This document shows positions 5,333-6,361 of a stretch of 6,361 bases of DNA, piece after piece. Position 1 is the first letter of the stretch, and the number at the start of each line of letters is the position of its first letter. The translations under genes were made by a program, and so were the position numbers. The DNA is from an uncultured Lachnospiraceae bacterium (lineage in GTDB: Bacteria; Bacillota; Clostridia; Lachnospirales; Lachnospiraceae). The DNA is taken from positions 1 to 6,361 of the forward strand of contig CAJTVL010000147.1 in the NCBI GenBank assembly GCA_910579425.1, read 5' to 3'. The notes under the pieces were generated by a model, which saw only the letters and a program-made list of their open reading frames with translations, made no database searches and had not been told where the DNA came from.

Positions 5333-5359
5333 GAAAGCGGAGGTATCCCCTCCGCTTTC
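5333..5359 (-). terminator. 11 bp hairpin between convergent tetR and tnpV
   Basis: GAAAGCGGAGG (5333-5343) pairs perfectly with CCTCCGCTTTC (5349-5359) over a 5-nt loop, six bases past the tnpV stop. The stem is strong, but the only T-run on the minus strand lies inside the arm (TTTC), so termination of tnpV is plausible and not certain. It also gives tetR a second structured end. Confidence 0.5.
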
Positions 5360-5364
5360 ACTGT

Positions 5365-5643
5365 TCAGATATAAATCAGTTCTGTAAGAATGATTTCTTC
5401 CGCTCTGGCTTTGCAGTTATCTATCAGACTATGGGCTGCATCCTCAATTTCCAGCAGATAGGGGTACCGCTTGCCTGTCAAAATCAGGTGATTGAGCAGA
5501 AGCGGGTTTGTTTCTTCCAGGTACACCCGATGCATCCGCCCCCATTTCCCGATGGAGCGGTCATCGTCCTCCGGCAGTTCAATGTCTGGAATGTAGTAGT
5601 CACCGACAAGGATATAGTCGATGCCGATAATGCGCTGCGCCAT
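5365..5643 (-). CDS. tnpV: TnpV-like transposon protein with internal in-frame deletion
   Basis: TnpV proteins are small polypeptides of unknown biochemical role carried by Tn4451-like mobilizable elements of clostridia. This reading gives 92 residues: DYILVGDYYIPDIELP (9-24), SIGKWGRMHRVYLEE (30-44), LTGKRYPYLLEIEDAA (55-70) and a C-terminus ARAEEIILTELIYI (79-92), all matching the family in order. From memory of the family, about 30 residues (around the usual VTE..KA..QMEWV..MN stretch) are missing between Asp75 and Cys77, so the product is probably defective though the frame stays open. The ATG at 5641-5643 has only a weak AGG upstream. The frame continues upstream into a LysR-like fragment, which is not part of TnpV. 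It marks the right part of the mobile-element remnant. Confidence 0.75.
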   Translation of the reverse strand: MAQRIIGIDYILVGDYYIPDIELPEDDDRSIGKWGRMHRVYLEETNPLLLNHLILTGKRYPYLLEIEDAAHSLIDNCKARAEEIILTELIYI

Positions 5644-5700
5644 CCTGCCGGAGGTAATCGACCGCCAATGCACTGCTGTGATATCATTCTTTATGTAAGG

Positions 5701-5814
5701 TTGACTAATATAAGGCATAATATCTTTCCCTGCTTGTGTAAGTTCCATACGTCTGCCTATTTTCTCGAATAATTTCAAAACTAATTCTTCTCTAGCTTTT
5801 TTATTTGGAATGTG
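5701..5814 (-). pseudogene. LysR-type regulator, N-terminal helix-turn-helix fragment
   Basis: The minus strand reads EELVLKLFEKIGRRMELTQA followed by GKDIMPYI, the second half of a LysR helix-turn-helix domain (family pattern LE.ELG..LFER...LT.AG). The first half of the domain is missing: at 5815-5822 the sequence switches to an acyl-CoA dehydrogenase fragment on the other strand. Downstream, LysR likeness stops after PYISQ (about 5701-5703) and element sequence begins. The frame stays open into tnpV, producing a spurious 157-codon fusion. Together with the C-terminal remnant at 2010-2218, same strand and correct order, it may be the other half of one interrupted gene; about 50 residues between the two parts would be lost. 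Confidence 0.65.
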
Positions 5815-5821
5815 ATCGTGG

Positions 5822-6358
5822 TTAGCTGAACTTGGCATGATGGGAATTTGCTACCCAAAAGAATACGGCGGAGGCGGACATTCCTATCTTGCATATATTG
5901 CAGTAATTGAGGAATTGGCAAAACACTGTTCCACTACATCAGTTATGTTGTCTGAAAAAACAAAAGCAGAAGTACCTTGTTCCGCTTCTGAAAGGAGAAA
6001 AGCTTGGTGCATTTGCAGTAACAGAACCGTCTGCGGGCAGTGACTTAGGCAACCAGCAGACATCAGCAGTTGATAAAGGAGATTATTAGCTGCTGAATGG
6101 CTCAAAAATCTTTATTACAAATGGATTCTACATCTTTCGGCTATGGGTAAATTATATGCGGCAGAAACCGCTGCAAATGTGACACGCCGTTGCGCCCAGC
6201 TTGCAGGTTATGACGGATATTCAAGAGAATTTCCGTTTGAGCGTTTAATGCGTGATGCAAAGATTACAGAGATTTATGAGGGTACGAGTGAAGTACAGCG
6301 AATGGTTATTTCCTCCTACTACAATATATTTATGGTTAATACCCCTTACAGCCAGTAA
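5822..6358 (+). pseudogene. Acyl-CoA dehydrogenase (butyryl-CoA dehydrogenase-like), broken by deletions and a stop
   Basis: Flavoenzyme of short-chain acyl-CoA oxidation or butyrate formation, here inactive. The first piece, ELGMMGICYPKEYGG to TTSVMLS (5828-5958), fits the N-terminal helical domain, with about the first 50 residues missing. A frameshifting deletion then leads to KYLVPLLKGEKLGAF and VTEPSAGSDLG (about 5969-6053). A TAG at 6087-6089 interrupts GDY-LLNGSKIFITNG, where a Trp or similar is expected. A large deletion (roughly 150 residues by family comparison) plus a frame change joins this to AMGKLYAAETAANVT (from 6140) and the C-terminal LMRDAKITEIYEGTSEVQR, which retains the catalytic-base region. 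The tail after VISS differs from the usual end. It faces away from the LysR fragment. Confidence 0.88.
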
Positions 6359-6361
6359 GGA

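Larger units (their letters stand above)
2216..5700. mobile_element. Remnant of an integrated mobilizable element carrying a metal-ATPase cassette
   Basis: Boundaries are inferred from where LysR-like homology stops on each side. The interval holds a hairpin-dense block resembling a transfer origin, a P1B-type ATPase, its divergent TetR regulator, and an internally deleted TnpV, a protein known from Tn4451-like clostridial elements. The ATPase and the hairpin block are visibly richer in G+C than the flanks. No integrase, serine recombinase or relaxase is present, so the element is not autonomous. Clear terminal inverted repeats were not found; a 7-mer TTGACTA occurs near both inferred edges (2196-2202 and 5701-5707). 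Confidence 0.45.

Noticed and set aside
5365..5838. A single 157-residue protein from 5838
   Set aside because: Its first part is LysR-like and its second part TnpV-like; the start codon lies antisense to acyl-CoA dehydrogenase sequence. It is a chance fusion at a junction.
1..6361. CRISPR array, tRNA or rRNA genes
   Set aside because: No regularly spaced repeats, tRNA-like cloverleaf with conserved TTC arm, or rRNA signature was seen on either strand.

Overview
The window looks like accessory chromosome from a gut-type Clostridia (Lachnospiraceae-like) anaerobe. The evidence is consensus sigma-A promoters with 17 bp spacers, strong GGAGG ribosome binding sites, a TnpV-type mobile-element protein, a butyryl-CoA-dehydrogenase-like fragment, and oxidoreductases of kinds common in these bacteria. 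No rRNA, tRNA or CRISPR array was seen.

Region A (1-1877) is an intact redox/electrophile-response module. On the minus strand lie the N-terminal part of an aldo/keto reductase, which runs off the left edge, and a flavodoxin-fold iron-sulfur flavoprotein. An HxlR-type regulator is divergent on the plus strand. A bidirectional promoter near 1445-1454 shares a palindromic TATAATTATA as the -10 of both strands. The flavoprotein leader holds two tiny ORFs that overlap each other and the flavoprotein start through ATGA junctions. The likely logic is that HxlR controls itself and the flavoprotein, while the reductase has its own promoter.

Region B (1878-2218) has nested inverted repeats, a strong 13 bp hairpin without a T-tract, and the degraded C-terminal half of a LysR-type regulator (minus strand).

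Region C (about 2216-5700) appears to be the remnant of an integrated mobile element. It starts with a roughly 400 bp block of at least ten hairpins that resembles a transfer origin but has no relaxase gene beside it. It then carries a heavy-metal P1B-type ATPase (minus) divergent from a TetR regulator (plus), joined by back-to-back promoters and a candidate operator. It ends with an internally deleted tnpV (minus). The ATPase and hairpin block are visibly richer in G+C than the flanks.

Region D (5701-6361) holds the N-terminal helix-turn-helix fragment of a LysR regulator (minus) and a broken acyl-CoA dehydrogenase (plus). The two LysR fragments lie on the same strand in the order expected if one gene was interrupted by the element and then eroded. 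LysR, TnpV and the dehydrogenase all show internal deletions, so the flanks of the metal cassette are a gene graveyard while the cassette itself (ATPase plus TetR) looks intact.
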